A DNA stretch of 64,000 nucleotides from the NCBI RefSeq assembly GCF_000231055.2, contig NZ_CM001466.1, positions 103,003 through 167,002 on the forward strand, given 5' to 3'. Under the pieces are notes generated by a model. That model saw only the letters and a list, made by a program, of their open reading frames with translations. It did no database searches and had not been told where the DNA came from. Source of the DNA: Saccharomonospora azurea NA-128. Lineage in GTDB: Bacteria; Actinomycetota; Actinomycetes; Mycobacteriales; Pseudonocardiaceae. Made by a program: the position numbers and the translations under genes. Of this stretch, positions 52,603 through 61,333 are shown in pieces (position 1 is the stretch's first letter; every line of letters starts with the position of its first letter).

Positions 52603-53439
52603 TCACACGGCGTCGATGACGTCGAGCAGCCGCACCACCTCGTCGGTCATCGCGGTGCGGCCCGCGCCGAGGTACTTGCGCGGGTCCACCACGTCGGGCC
52701 GCTGCGCCAGGTAGGCCCGGACCGCGTCGGTGAACGCGTGGTTGAGGTGCGTGGCGATGTTGATCTTCGTCATGCCGGTGCGCACCGCGGCGGTCAACGT
52801 CTCGTCGGGCACGCCCGACGACCCGTGCAGGACCAACGGGACGTCCAGCGCCTCCCGAAGTTCCGCGATGCGGCCCAGGTCCAGCGATGCCGTCCGCTCG
52901 GTCATCGCGTGCGACGAGCCCACGGCCACGGCCAGCGAATCCACGCCGGTGTCGCGGACGAAGGCCACGGCCTCCTTCGGGTCGGTGCGCACGCCGCGCG
53001 CGTGGACGCCGTCCTTGCCGCCCACCTCGCCGAGTTCCGCCTCCACCGCCACACCGGCGGCATGGGCCTCGGCGACGACCTCGGCGGTGCTCGCGACGTT
53101 CTCGTCGTAGGGCAGGGCGGAGCCGTCGAACATCACCGACGTGAAGCCGAGCTCCAGCGCCTCACGCACGAGTGCCCGGTCGTCGGCGTGGTCCAGATGC
53201 AGCACCAGGGGAGCGGTCGACGCCTCCGCGACGGCGATCACCGCCTTCGCCAGCGGCGCGAGGGCACCGTGGTAGCGCACGGCGTTCTGGCTGATCTGCA
53301 GCACGATCGTGCGCCCCGCCGTCTCGGCCGCCGTCGCGTACGCCTCGGCGTGTTCGAGCTGGATGACGTTGAACGCCGCGAGGCCACGGCGCTGCCCGTG
53401 AGCCGTGCGCAGCGCGGTGTGCGGGGTCACCAGGGGCAC
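52603..53439 (-). CDS. Class II aldolase, tagatose/fructose-bisphosphate type (GatY/KbaY-like)
   Basis: Zinc aldolase of 278 residues. Metal and active-site patterns are LVLHLDHADD, SVMFDGSALPYDEN, VEAELGEVGG, AVAVGSSHAM and LVLHGSSGVPD, then GMTKINIATHL. Proteins of this size in amino-sugar operons split tagatose-1,6-bisphosphate to DHAP and glyceraldehyde-3-phosphate. Last gene of the operon, 4 bases after the SIS gene. A fructose-bisphosphate role is possible, but the neighbours favour tagatose. Confidence 0.88.
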   Translation of the reverse strand: MPLVTPHTALRTAHGQRRGLAAFNVIQLEHAEAYATAAETAGRTIVLQISQNAVRYHGALAPLAKAVIAVAEASTAPLVLHLDHADDRALVREALELGFTSVMFDGSALPYDENVASTAEVVAEAHAAGVAVEAELGEVGGKDGVHARGVRTDPKEAVAFVRDTGVDSLAVAVGSSHAMTERTASLDLGRIAELREALDVPLVLHGSSGVPDETLTAAVRTGMTKINIATHLNHAFTDAVRAYLAQRPDVVDPRKYLGAGRTAMTDEVVRLLDVIDAV

Positions 53440-53443
53440 GGGG

Positions 53444-54328
53444 TCACTCTCCGGACAGGACGATCGAGCGGGTCAGGTTGCGAGGGCGGTCGGGGTCGAG
53501 TCCCTTCCCGAGCGCGTGCGCGACGGCGAAGAGCTGGCAGCGCACCAGGGTCAGCTGCGGGTCCTCGTCGAACCACACCGCGAGTGCTCCCGTGGCCTCG
53601 ACCTCGGCCACGAGTCCCTCCGGCCGCTCGCCGAGGAACACCACCGCCGAGGAGTCGTCCGAGATGGCCTTCGGACCGTGGCGGTAGTCCATCGCCGGAT
53701 ACGACTCCGTCCAGGCGATGGCGGCCTCGCGCGCCTTGAGCGCCGCCTCGTGGGCGAGCCCGACGCTCCACCCGCGGCCGAGGAAGGTGAACTGCGAGCG
53801 CTCCAACAGGCTCTCGGGAACCTGCCAGTGCACGGCCTCGTCCGCCGCGCTCGCCAGCGCCTCGACGTCCTCGCCCAGCCCGGCGCGCAGCAGGCTCAGG
53901 GTCGACGTGGCGAAGCGGGTCTGCACCACCGATCGCTCGTCGGCGAAGGGCAGCACGACGACGTCGTCGGCAGCCGACCGGCCCGGCGACTCGGGGTCGC
54001 CGATCACGGCGAGCGTCCGCACCCGGCCGCGCAGCGCGGTCAACAGCTCCAGGACCTCCGTGGTGGTCCCGGACCGCGAGATGGCCACCACCAGGTCGTA
54101 GTCCCGGCCGGCCGGGAACTCGCTCGCCGCGAACGCGTCGGTGAGCCCGTGGCCGAGTGCTTCGCGACGCGCCGCGTACGCCTGGGCGATGAACCAGCTC
54201 GTGCCGCAGCCGACGACGGCCACCCGAAGGCCGCGCGCGGGCAACGGGGACGAGGCGGCGAGCGCCGCGGCCTGGCGCCAGGCGTGGGGCTGGCTGGCGA
54301 TCTCCGCCGAGACGAGGGGAGTGGTCAC
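53444..54328 (-). CDS. SIS-domain sugar isomerase/deaminase (AgaS/GlmS-like)
   Basis: A 294-residue protein of two SIS domains. The first has VVGCGTSWFIAQAYAARREALG and AISRSGTTTEVLELL, the second FLGRGWSVGLAHEAALKAREAA and the C-terminal catalytic-type Glu/Lys region YRHGPKAISDDS. In this setting it would deaminate/isomerise galactosamine-6-phosphate to tagatose-6-phosphate (AgaS role). It is shorter than Escherichia AgaS, and a glucosamine-6-phosphate role cannot be excluded. GTG 54328 is fixed by AAAGGAG at the correct distance. Confidence 0.82.
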   Translation of the reverse strand: MTTPLVSAEIASQPHAWRQAAALAASSPLPARGLRVAVVGCGTSWFIAQAYAARREALGHGLTDAFAASEFPAGRDYDLVVAISRSGTTTEVLELLTALRGRVRTLAVIGDPESPGRSAADDVVVLPFADERSVVQTRFATSTLSLLRAGLGEDVEALASAADEAVHWQVPESLLERSQFTFLGRGWSVGLAHEAALKAREAAIAWTESYPAMDYRHGPKAISDDSSAVVFLGERPEGLVAEVEATGALAVWFDEDPQLTLVRCQLFAVAHALGKGLDPDRPRNLTRSIVLSGE

Positions 54329-54381
54329 TTTCGCTCCTTTGTCCGAGGTGCTGCCTGTGTGCGATGGAGGGCTGGTGAGGG

Positions 54382-55374
54382 CTAGGCCGGTCTTCGCGCC
54401 GCGTCCCCGTACGCGGCCACGATCGGACCGAGGTCGGCGCCGGAGGCCTCCCACCCGAGCAGCGCCGCGCCCCACGACCCGGCCGTTCCGCCGAGCGCGG
54501 CGGGCACGATGCGAGGGTCCGGGTGCACGGTGAGGCGGGCGCGAACCTGGTCGCGCAGCGGGCCGAGCAGGTCCTCGCCCGCGTGGACGAGCCCGCCACC
54601 GATGACGACGTGCGGCACCCCGGTCACGCGGACGAGGTCGGCCACCAGCGACGACAGCACCTCGACGGCGTCGTCCCACACGCGTCGGGCCACGTCCTCA
54701 CCCGCACGCGCGCGGGCGAGGACGTCCCGAGCGCCGTCGACGGCGACGCCGGACGCGGCGGTGTAGCGGCGGGCGATCGCGGCTGCCGAGGCCACGGTCT
54801 CGGCGCAACCGCGCCCACCGCACACGCACGGGGCGCCGTCGAGGGCGCCGCCGTGTCCGATCTCGCCCGCGTAGCCGCCGGAACTCACCATCCGGCCGTC
54901 GAGGAGGAGCGCCGCCGCCAGCCCGGTGCCCACGGACACGTACACCTGGTCGGGCACCTCGCGCCCGGCGCCGAGTCGCGCTTCCGCCGTGGCTCCCGAG
55001 CGCACGTCGTGGCCGAACCCGACGGCGAGGCCGGTGTGCTCGCGAAGCCGTTGCGCCACGGGCAGGTCACGCCAGCCGAGGTTCTCCGAGTGCACGCACA
55101 CGCCCCGCCGCTCGTCGACCGTGCCGGGCACGGCAACCCCGACGCCCACGGGCCGGTGTGTCGCGGGCACGGCCGACAGCGCGGTGTCCACGGTGTCGAG
55201 CACGACCGCGAACGCGGAGGCGGGGCCCGCCGCGGCCCGCGTCTCGACGCTGCCCTGCCGCAGGACGCCTCTCTCGTCCGCGACGAGCCACTTGACGAAC
55301 GTGCCACCCACGTCGAGGGCGACGACGGCGGGCCGGGGTCCCCGAGCAGGGTCGACGGTGTCGGACACGGGCAC
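54382..55374 (-). CDS. ROK family sugar kinase
   Basis: ATP-dependent sugar kinase of 330 residues with no HTH, so a kinase rather than a ROK repressor. N-terminal phosphate loop ALDVGGTFVKWLV, catalytic-region GHDVRSGATAEA, the ROK zinc motif CVCGGRGCAE, and GYAGEIGHG. In this operon the probable substrate is N-acetylgalactosamine or N-acetylglucosamine. It begins one base after the permease stop. Confidence 0.88.
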   Translation of the reverse strand: MPVSDTVDPARGPRPAVVALDVGGTFVKWLVADERGVLRQGSVETRAAAGPASAFAVVLDTVDTALSAVPATHRPVGVGVAVPGTVDERRGVCVHSENLGWRDLPVAQRLREHTGLAVGFGHDVRSGATAEARLGAGREVPDQVYVSVGTGLAAALLLDGRMVSSGGYAGEIGHGGALDGAPCVCGGRGCAETVASAAAIARRYTAASGVAVDGARDVLARARAGEDVARRVWDDAVEVLSSLVADLVRVTGVPHVVIGGGLVHAGEDLLGPLRDQVRARLTVHPDPRIVPAALGGTAGSWGAALLGWEASGADLGPIVAAYGDAARRPA

Positions 55375-56307
55375 CTACTTGACGCTTCCGGCGGTCAGGC
55401 CCGCCACGAGTCGCTTCTCGATGGCGGCGAACAGCAGCACCACCGGCACGATCGCCACGATCGAGACGCCGAACACGTACTGCCACGCCGAGTCGTACTG
55501 GCCCACGAACTTGGTCAGCGCCACCGACAGCGGTTGGTTCTCCGCCGAGGTGAGGATCACCAGTGAGGCGGCGAACTCGTTCCAGGCCGCGACGAACGTG
55601 AAGATCACGGCCGTGACGATGCCCGGCCACACCAGAGGCAGCGTGACGCGGAAGAACACCGTCCACCGGCTCGCGCCGTCGATCTGCGCGGCCTCGTCGA
55701 GCTCCTTCGGGATCGAGGCGAAGAACGAGTGCATGATCCAGGTGGCGAACGACATGTTGAACGCCGCGTTGATGAGGATCATGGCGAGCCAGGTGTCCTG
55801 GATGCCCCACGACAGCACCTGACGGAACAGCCCGGCCACCAGCACGGCGGGTTGCAGCATCTGGGTGACGAGCACGCAGAACAGGAAGGCCAGGCGACCA
55901 GGGAACCGGAAGCGGGCCGTGTAGTACGCCGCGGGGGTGGCCACCGCGAGAGTGAGCAGCGTGGCGCAACCCGCGATGACGAGCGTGGAGGTCAGGTTGT
56001 CGGGCAGCGGCGTCTCCGGCGTGGACCACATGGAGACGTAGTTGTCGGGATGCCACTCCTCCGGCAGGTAGGTCGGGGGAATGCGCAGGATCTCGGGCCG
56101 CGACTTGAACGACCCGATGAGCATCACGGCGTAGGGCAGCAGGAAGACCAGCGCCACGACGGCACCCGCGATCACGCGCAACGGGATCGAGCCCCGCGCC
56201 CCGGGTACTTCCTGAACCTTCGGCGCGCTGCGGCGCCGGAGGCGTGGGCGGGCGGAGGGAGTCTCCGGCGCCGGGGACGGGGCGGCGGGACCGGCCACAG
56301 TGCTCAT
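55375..56307 (-). CDS. ABC sugar transporter permease, MalG family
   Basis: A 310-residue permease with a ~45-residue Pro/Arg-rich cytoplasmic leader, then six membrane helices. The EAA loop is ELDEAAQIDGASRWTVFFRVTLPL, which contacts the ATPase. Partner of the MalF-type permease, with an ATGA overlap between the two genes. Confidence 0.93.
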   Translation of the reverse strand: MSTVAGPAAPSPAPETPSARPRLRRRSAPKVQEVPGARGSIPLRVIAGAVVALVFLLPYAVMLIGSFKSRPEILRIPPTYLPEEWHPDNYVSMWSTPETPLPDNLTSTLVIAGCATLLTLAVATPAAYYTARFRFPGRLAFLFCVLVTQMLQPAVLVAGLFRQVLSWGIQDTWLAMILINAAFNMSFATWIMHSFFASIPKELDEAAQIDGASRWTVFFRVTLPLVWPGIVTAVIFTFVAAWNEFAASLVILTSAENQPLSVALTKFVGQYDSAWQYVFGVSIVAIVPVVLLFAAIEKRLVAGLTAGSVK

Positions 56308-57227
56308 TCGTCGACCGCCTTCAGTGGTTTCACGATCCGCACGTACACCGCGATCACCGCGATCACGATGACCAGATTCAGCACCGCGAGCGCCGACGCC
56401 ATCCCGGAGTCGCGCATGTCCTGCAGCACCTTGAACATCAGCGTGGTCGTCGTGTCGGCGTCGTAGCCCGGAAGCGCTCCGGTGACGACGGAGAGGATCG
56501 GGAAGTTGTTGTAGACGTTGATGATGTTGATGATCGTGGCCACGGCGAGGGCGGGCCGCAGGTGCGGCAGCACGATGCGGAAGTACGTCACGCGGGGCGA
56601 GGCGCCGTCGATGCGGGCCGCCTCCAGCAGCTCCGGACTCACCGACTGCAGGCCCGCCAGCAGCGTGTACGTCGTGAAGGGCAGCGACACGAAGATCGCG
56701 ATGCCGATCGCGACGAGGAACGCCGACGGCATCGACTTGGTGAAGCCGAAGTCGGGCGAGTCGAGGAGACCGATGTCGTGGAGGAACTGCTGCACGATGC
56801 CGTAGCCGGGTTCCAGGCCGTAGTAGATGACCGTGGTCGTCATGACCACCGACGCCGCCCACGGCACGATCACCGCCAGCCGCACGAACTGGCGTCCCGG
56901 GAAGGCTTTGTTCAGCAGGTTCGCCAGCGCCATCGACAACACGATGGTGACCACGACGACGACCGACACCCACAGCACCGTGCGGAGGAGGACCCCGGGC
57001 AGTGCGGGCAGGTCGAACAGCGCCTCGTAGTTGTCGAGACCCGCGCTGCCGCGGTCCTTGCCGGTCTGCGAGATCTCCCGGGTCGAGTTGATGATCATCA
57101 ACACGGCCGGGTACAGGACGACTCCGGCGATGAGCAGCAGGCTGGGGCCGATCCACGGCAGCGCCTTCAGCAGGTCACGGCCGGACCCGCCGCGGCGACG
57201 CGCGGTGTCGGTTGCAGTGCGTGGCAT
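56304..57227 (-). CDS. ABC sugar transporter permease, MalF family
   Basis: A 307-residue permease with six membrane helices and EAA loop ELLEAARIDGASPRVTYFRIVLPHL. ATG 57227 (MPRTATD) chosen over 57290 because the upstream part covers a strong stem-loop. Forms the channel with the MalG-type partner. No ABC ATPase gene is in the operon, so a shared MsiK-type ATPase elsewhere must be used; that is common in actinobacteria. Confidence 0.93.
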   Translation of the reverse strand: MPRTATDTARRRGGSGRDLLKALPWIGPSLLLIAGVVLYPAVLMIINSTREISQTGKDRGSAGLDNYEALFDLPALPGVLLRTVLWVSVVVVVTIVLSMALANLLNKAFPGRQFVRLAVIVPWAASVVMTTTVIYYGLEPGYGIVQQFLHDIGLLDSPDFGFTKSMPSAFLVAIGIAIFVSLPFTTYTLLAGLQSVSPELLEAARIDGASPRVTYFRIVLPHLRPALAVATIINIINVYNNFPILSVVTGALPGYDADTTTTLMFKVLQDMRDSGMASALAVLNLVIVIAVIAVYVRIVKPLKAVDE

Positions 57228-57246
57228 GGGCGTTCCCTCGTCGTGG

Positions 57247-57284
57247 AGCGCGGGGCGCGGTCGGTCGGGACCGCACCCCGCGCT
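57247..57284 (-). terminator. Stem-loop between the sugar-binding protein and permease genes
   Basis: AGCGCGGGG, one mismatch, GCGGTC pairs with GACCGC and CCCCGCGCT around a 6-base loop, a 15-bp near-perfect stem. It is 8 bases past the binding-protein stop on the minus strand. Such hairpins typically stabilise the binding-protein message or reduce read-through to the permeases. Confidence 0.7.
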
Positions 57285-57291
57285 GGTCACC

Positions 57292-58515
57292 TCAGGCGTT
57301 GTCGACCTCGGCCTGGATTCCGGCCAGGACCTGCTTCGGGTCGGTTCCCGTGGCGATGAGCCCGATCTGCGACTGCATCGCCGACTGCGCGGTCGCCCAC
57401 GCCGGGTTGGTCGACGGGTAGAACTGCGCGTGCGGCAGCAGGTCGAGGAACGGCTTCATGGCCTCGTCGGTCGACTGCTCGGCGCCCGACTTCGTGACGG
57501 GCAGGAAACCCTCCGTCTCGACGAAGTTCAGGTAGTTCTCGGCCTGGTAGAAGTAGTCGAGGAAGGCGCCGATCTGCTCGGTCTTCTCCTCGTCGTTGCG
57601 GAAGGCCATGAGGTGGTCGGCGACGCCGAGGGTCACCTTCTCGCCGTCCTTGGTGGGGATGTCGACGACGGAGTAGTCGAGGTCCGGGTTCTTCTCCTCG
57701 ATCATGCCCACGATCGGCGGCAGCCCGACCGCCATGCCGAACTTGCCCTGGATGAACTGGTCGAGCATCGGCGTGCGCTGGGTGGCGCCCGCGTCCGGCT
57801 GGGTCAGCCCGTCGTCGTGGAGCTTCTTCATGAACCGCGCCGCTTCGAGGTTCTGCGGAGTGTCCACGGTGATCTCGCCGGGGGTGCCGTAGCCGCCACC
57901 GGCGCCGAGGAACCAGATCCCCGCCTCGGCCTGTGCCTCCTCGGAGCCGAGCGGCAGGCCGTAGCCGTAGGCGTCGGTGTTGTCGGTGACGGCCTTGGCC
58001 GCGTCGTACAGCTCGTCCCACGTCGTGGGCGGCTCCTCGACCCCGGCCTGCTCCAACAGGTCGTCGTTGACGAACAGCGCCCGCGCGGAGGCGATCAGCG
58101 GGAAGCCGTACTGGATGCCGTCGACGGAGGCGTTCTCCCGGAACGAGTCCTGGAAGTCGTCGATCGTCTCCGGCGACACCAGCTCCTCGGCCGAGTACAG
58201 CAGTTCGTCCTCGACGTAGCCCGCGAACGCGTCGATGCTGAGGAGGTCGGGCGCTTCGTTGGACTGCACCCTGGTCCGGATGACGTCGTTGATGTTCTCC
58301 CACGACTGCATTTCGAGCTTCACCGTCACGCCCGGGTTGGCGTCCTCGAAACCGTCGATCACCTCCTCCCACAGCTTCTTGGTGTTGTCCGAGTAGGACG
58401 CCGCGAGCATGGTTAGCTCGACGGTGCCGTCCTCGGCGGAATCTCCGCCCGAGCACGCGGCGAGCGTCATCGCGGTCGCCGCTACCAGGGCCGTGGCACG
58501 AATCCGTCGGGTCAC
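57292..58515 (-). CDS. ABC sugar transporter substrate-binding lipoprotein, family 1
   Basis: Extracellular sugar-binding protein, 407 residues. The signal peptide reads VTRRIRATALVAATAMTLAAC with the lipid-modified Cys at 21. The mature part shows the SBP_bac_1 pattern: DGFEDANPGVTVKLE, PDLLSIDAFAGYVE, GIQYGFPLIASARALFVN, PPTTWDELYDAAKAV. The ligand is likely an amino sugar released by the GH109 enzyme encoded before it. GTG 58515 follows AAAGGAGGGG. The gene is bracketed by two strong stem-loops. Confidence 0.93.
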   Translation of the reverse strand: MTRRIRATALVAATAMTLAACSGGDSAEDGTVELTMLAASYSDNTKKLWEEVIDGFEDANPGVTVKLEMQSWENINDVIRTRVQSNEAPDLLSIDAFAGYVEDELLYSAEELVSPETIDDFQDSFRENASVDGIQYGFPLIASARALFVNDDLLEQAGVEEPPTTWDELYDAAKAVTDNTDAYGYGLPLGSEEAQAEAGIWFLGAGGGYGTPGEITVDTPQNLEAARFMKKLHDDGLTQPDAGATQRTPMLDQFIQGKFGMAVGLPPIVGMIEEKNPDLDYSVVDIPTKDGEKVTLGVADHLMAFRNDEEKTEQIGAFLDYFYQAENYLNFVETEGFLPVTKSGAEQSTDEAMKPFLDLLPHAQFYPSTNPAWATAQSAMQSQIGLIATGTDPKQVLAGIQAEVDNA

Positions 58516-58550
58516 GGCCGCCCCTCCTTTGGGATCGGTTGAGTGGATGC

Positions 58551-58580
58551 GACTCGCCGGCCACGAGGGGCCGGCGAGTC
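58551..58580 (-). terminator. Stem-loop between the GH109 and sugar-binding protein genes
   Basis: GACTCGCCGGCC pairs perfectly with GGCCGGCGAGTC (12 bp) around ACGAGG. It is 20 bases past the GH109 stop and ahead of the binding-protein SD. No U run, so partial attenuation or RNA processing is more likely than full termination. Confidence 0.65.
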
Positions 58581-58600
58581 GACGGTTCTCGAAGCCGCGG

Positions 58601-60025
58601 TTACTTCGCGACCGCGGGCATGTCGGTCTCCTCCGAGTCGAGCCCGGGACGCGACTCCGACCAGCGGCCGCGCGTGAAGTCGGGCACCGCGACGGGCCGT
58701 CCGCCCTTGCGGATCGACTCGCCGGACAGAGGCACCGAGGAGCACCACACGGCGGAGTCGTACACGTCGATGTCCGGCACCAGTCCCGCCCGCATCTGCT
58801 GCACGATCCGCCACTGCAGGATGTAGTCCATGCCTCCGTGGCCACCGTTGTTCGCGGCGTCGTCACCGACCTTGCGCCACAGCCAGTGGTCGTAGCGGTC
58901 GAGGTAGGGCTGCGCGTCCGCCCACTGGTGTCCACTGTGGTCGGGCTCGACGTAGATGCGGGTGGGGTAGTCCTCGAACAGGCCCCGCGTGCCCGCGATG
59001 CTGTTGATCCGGCTGTAGGGGCGCGGGGAGCTGACGTCGTGCTCCGCGCGGACCATGCGGCCCTTCTCGGTCATCAGCATGCTCGTGGTGCGGTCGCCCT
59101 TGACGTAGGTCTCCGTCCACGACGGGTGGTCGGCGGGCATGAACCGCTCGCGGTAGTCGGCGAGTCCGAGCGCGGCGGAGCTCGTCGCGGTGAGGTGGGT
59201 GAACCGGTCGCCGCGGTTGATGTCCATGCACGCCGCGATCGGGGCGAGGCCGTGCATGGCGTAGAAGCTCGCGTCGATCGTGGCGTGCCACGCGCGGCGC
59301 CAGTCGTCCGGCTCGTAGTAGCCGCTGAAGAGCAGGTCGCGCAGGTCGTGCAGGTAGCCGCCGTGCCCGTTGGTGAGCTCGCCGAACAGGCCGTCGTGGG
59401 CCATGCGCAGGATCGCCAGTTCGTTGCGCCCGTACGAGCAGTTCTCCATGAGGAAGACGTGGCGTCGGGCGCGCTCGGAGGCGTCGACGAGCTGCCACAG
59501 CTCCTTCAGTTCGGTCGCGATCGGCAGTTCGATCCCGACGTGCTTGCCGCCCTTGACGGCGGCCATGCCCTGGCGGAAGTGCCACTCCCACGGCGTCGCG
59601 ACGTAGACGAGGTCGACCTCGTCGGACGCGCACAGCTCCTCGTAGGCCCGGTCGCCACCGGTGAAGATGGTCGGGCGTCGCCCGGTCTCCGACTGCACGG
59701 TGTCGGCGGCCCGGTTGGCCCGGTCGGGCAGCGTGTCGCACACGGCGGTCACGACGGCGCCGGGCACGGCGGTCCAGCCGCTGAGCATGCCCATACCGCG
59801 GTTGCCCAGGCCGATCAGGCCGATGCGGACCTCGTCGTGGCGTTCGAACGGCACTCCGATCATGGAGCGCTGGCCCTTCCCTCGGGCCGGTGCGGCCGCG
59901 GTGTCCTGGTCCGCGGCGGCCGGGAGTGCGCCGCCCGCGGCGAGGATGCCCGTGGCTCCCGCAGCTCCCGCTGCCAGTCCCACGCCCTGCAAGAACGTCC
60001 GTCGGCTCGGAGTGGCCTCCACCAT
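58601..60025 (-). CDS. Tat-secreted GH109 glycosidase (NAD-dependent alpha-N-acetylgalactosaminidase family)
   Basis: A 474-residue Gfo/Idh/MocA-fold protein with a Tat signal (SRRTFLQG, Arg8-Arg9, hydrophobic core, ALPAAADQ cleavage region). The fold matches GH109, not ordinary dehydrogenases: GLIGLGNRG for NAD at 69-77, PWEWH at 145-149, MENCSYGRNELAILRM, GGYLHD at 222-227, MDINRGDR, GHGGMDY and DFTRGRW. GH109 enzymes hold NAD+ and cleave alpha-GalNAc by an oxidation-elimination mechanism. Tat export is logical because the cofactor must be loaded inside. ATG 60025 follows GGGAG. It should release GalNAc (or another sugar) for the ABC importer encoded next. Confidence 0.9.
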   Translation of the reverse strand: MVEATPSRRTFLQGVGLAAGAAGATGILAAGGALPAAADQDTAAAPARGKGQRSMIGVPFERHDEVRIGLIGLGNRGMGMLSGWTAVPGAVVTAVCDTLPDRANRAADTVQSETGRRPTIFTGGDRAYEELCASDEVDLVYVATPWEWHFRQGMAAVKGGKHVGIELPIATELKELWQLVDASERARRHVFLMENCSYGRNELAILRMAHDGLFGELTNGHGGYLHDLRDLLFSGYYEPDDWRRAWHATIDASFYAMHGLAPIAACMDINRGDRFTHLTATSSAALGLADYRERFMPADHPSWTETYVKGDRTTSMLMTEKGRMVRAEHDVSSPRPYSRINSIAGTRGLFEDYPTRIYVEPDHSGHQWADAQPYLDRYDHWLWRKVGDDAANNGGHGGMDYILQWRIVQQMRAGLVPDIDVYDSAVWCSSVPLSGESIRKGGRPVAVPDFTRGRWSESRPGLDSEETDMPAVAK

Positions 60026-60103
60026 GACTTCTCCCTGTCGGTGTCGGTGTGGTCGGCATCGGGTGAGAGCGCGGATGCCGTCTCGTCCGCTTTCGTGGCG
60101 GCA

Positions 60104-60173
60104 ATCTTTACTCCGCGCCAACAAGCTGTCAAGAGTTGATTGAAGTGGCGCCGTTCCAATCAAAATCAATCAA
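60104..60173 (-). promoter_or_regulatory. Promoter and CAATCAA boxes upstream of the GH109 operon
   Basis: On the minus strand TTGACA (60132-60127), a 16-base spacer and TAAAGAT (60110-60104) form a strong sigma70-type promoter. Just upstream lie TTGATTG (60136-60142) and CAATCAA at 60157-60163 and 60167-60173. The same CAATCAA occurs in the DeoR/pfkB divergent region, so these are likely DeoR operators. Confidence 0.6.
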
Positions 60174-60185
60174 GATGCCGCCGCC

Positions 60186-60269
60186 GTGTCCGCGGTCTGC
60201 GCACGCGTGTCCGCCGTCTGTGCACGCGTGTCCGCTCCCTGCGTCCGCGTGTTCGCACCTGCTGTACGG
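60186..60269. repeat. Four 21-bp tandem repeats
   Basis: Units start with GTGTCCGC and run 60186-60206, 60207-60227, 60228-60248 and 60249-60269. The first two differ at two positions and the others have drifted. They lie between the pfkB-type stop and the GH109 promoter. No CRISPR-like spacers. Function unknown. Confidence 0.85.
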
Positions 60270-60299
60270 CGAACGGACGTACCGGCGCCTCCGAGTGGA

Positions 60300-61244
60300 T
60301 CAGTGCTGGTCGAGGCCGGGGGAGGCCACCACGCTCGCTCGCGTGCGCGCGTACATGTCGAGGTCGACCTCTCCGGCGACCGGCCTCGCCACCGCGGCCG
60401 CGGACAGGGCGACGGCGTCGGCGAGCTGCTCGGCGAGGATGTCCGGAAGCGGCCGCTCGTTGCGGTGCAGAGCGCGGGCGAGCGCCGCGACGGCCGCATC
60501 GCCCGCTCCGGTCGGGTTGCCGTGCACGAGCTCGACCGGGCGAGCCTGCCAGGTCCGCTGTGGACGGCCGGAATCCGCTACCAGAGCGATCATTCCGGCT
60601 TCGGCGCGGGAGACCACCACGCCGGCGGCTCCCTCGTCGAGCAGCCGTTGCGCGCCCGCCGCCAGGTCGTCGCATCCGGTCGCCGCCCGGAGTTCGTGGT
60701 GGTTCGGTTTGAGCAGCGTGGCGCCGGCCCGGGCGGCGGCGAGCAGGTGTGGTCCCGAGGTGTCGACGACGATCCGTGCGCCACGTCGCCGCGCCGCGCC
60801 GACCACGGAGGCGAGTGCCTCGTCGCCGGTGCCGGGCGGCATCGAACCGGACACCGTCACCACGTCGCCGTCCCCGACGGCGTCGGCGGTCAGCGCGCAC
60901 AGGCGTTCCCACGCCGACTCGGACACCGCGGGACCGGGTTCGTTGAACAACGTCGTCGTGTCGGCGTCGACCACCGCGGTCGTGCGCCGGGTCGGCGAGG
61001 GGATCAGCACCCAGCGCTGGTCGACGTCGGACAGCAGCGCGCGCAGCCGGTCGCCGGTGTCGCCCCCGAGGAAGCCCGTGCACGCCACCGCTTCGCCGAG
61101 TCGGTGCAGCACCCGCGCGACGTTGACCCCCTTGCCGCCCGCCGTCTCGGAGACCGTCTCGACGCGGTTGACCTCTCCCCACTGCGCGCGCGGGAGGTGG
61201 TACGTGACGTCGAGGGCCGGATTGGGGGTGATCGTGAGGATCAT
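60300..61244 (-). CDS. PfkB family kinase, 1-phosphofructokinase/tagatose-6-phosphate kinase type
   Basis: Ribokinase-fold sugar-phosphate kinase of 314 residues. It has ITPNPALDVTYHL at the N-terminus, GGKGVNVARVLHRLG and the ATP/anion-hole motif HGNPTGAGDAAVA. In this operon it would make tagatose-1,6-bisphosphate from tagatose-6-phosphate for the class II aldolase. LacC, FruK and AgaZ-like functions cannot be separated by motif alone. It is the first gene leftward of the divergent DeoR regulator, with its own -10-like TATAAC at 61324-61319. Confidence 0.88.
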   Translation of the reverse strand: MILTITPNPALDVTYHLPRAQWGEVNRVETVSETAGGKGVNVARVLHRLGEAVACTGFLGGDTGDRLRALLSDVDQRWVLIPSPTRRTTAVVDADTTTLFNEPGPAVSESAWERLCALTADAVGDGDVVTVSGSMPPGTGDEALASVVGAARRRGARIVVDTSGPHLLAAARAGATLLKPNHHELRAATGCDDLAAGAQRLLDEGAAGVVVSRAEAGMIALVADSGRPQRTWQARPVELVHGNPTGAGDAAVAALARALHRNERPLPDILAEQLADAVALSAAAVARPVAGEVDLDMYARTRASVVASPGLDQH

Positions 61245-61333
61245 GGGTGCTCGCTTCCCGCTGCCGCGCGGAGCGGCAGCCCGCAGGTGCCGCCGGATAG
61301 CAATGCTCGATACTGCGCGTTATACCGGACTAC

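Noticed and set aside
58601-60025. Ordinary Gfo/Idh/MocA sugar dehydrogenase
   Set aside because: The Tat signal and the GH109 motif set (PWEWH, GGYLHD, MDINRGDR, GHGGMDY, DFTRGRW) fit the glycosidase family better than a cytosolic dehydrogenase.
60186-60269. CRISPR array
   Set aside because: The 21-bp units are directly adjacent with no spacers, and no cas gene is present.
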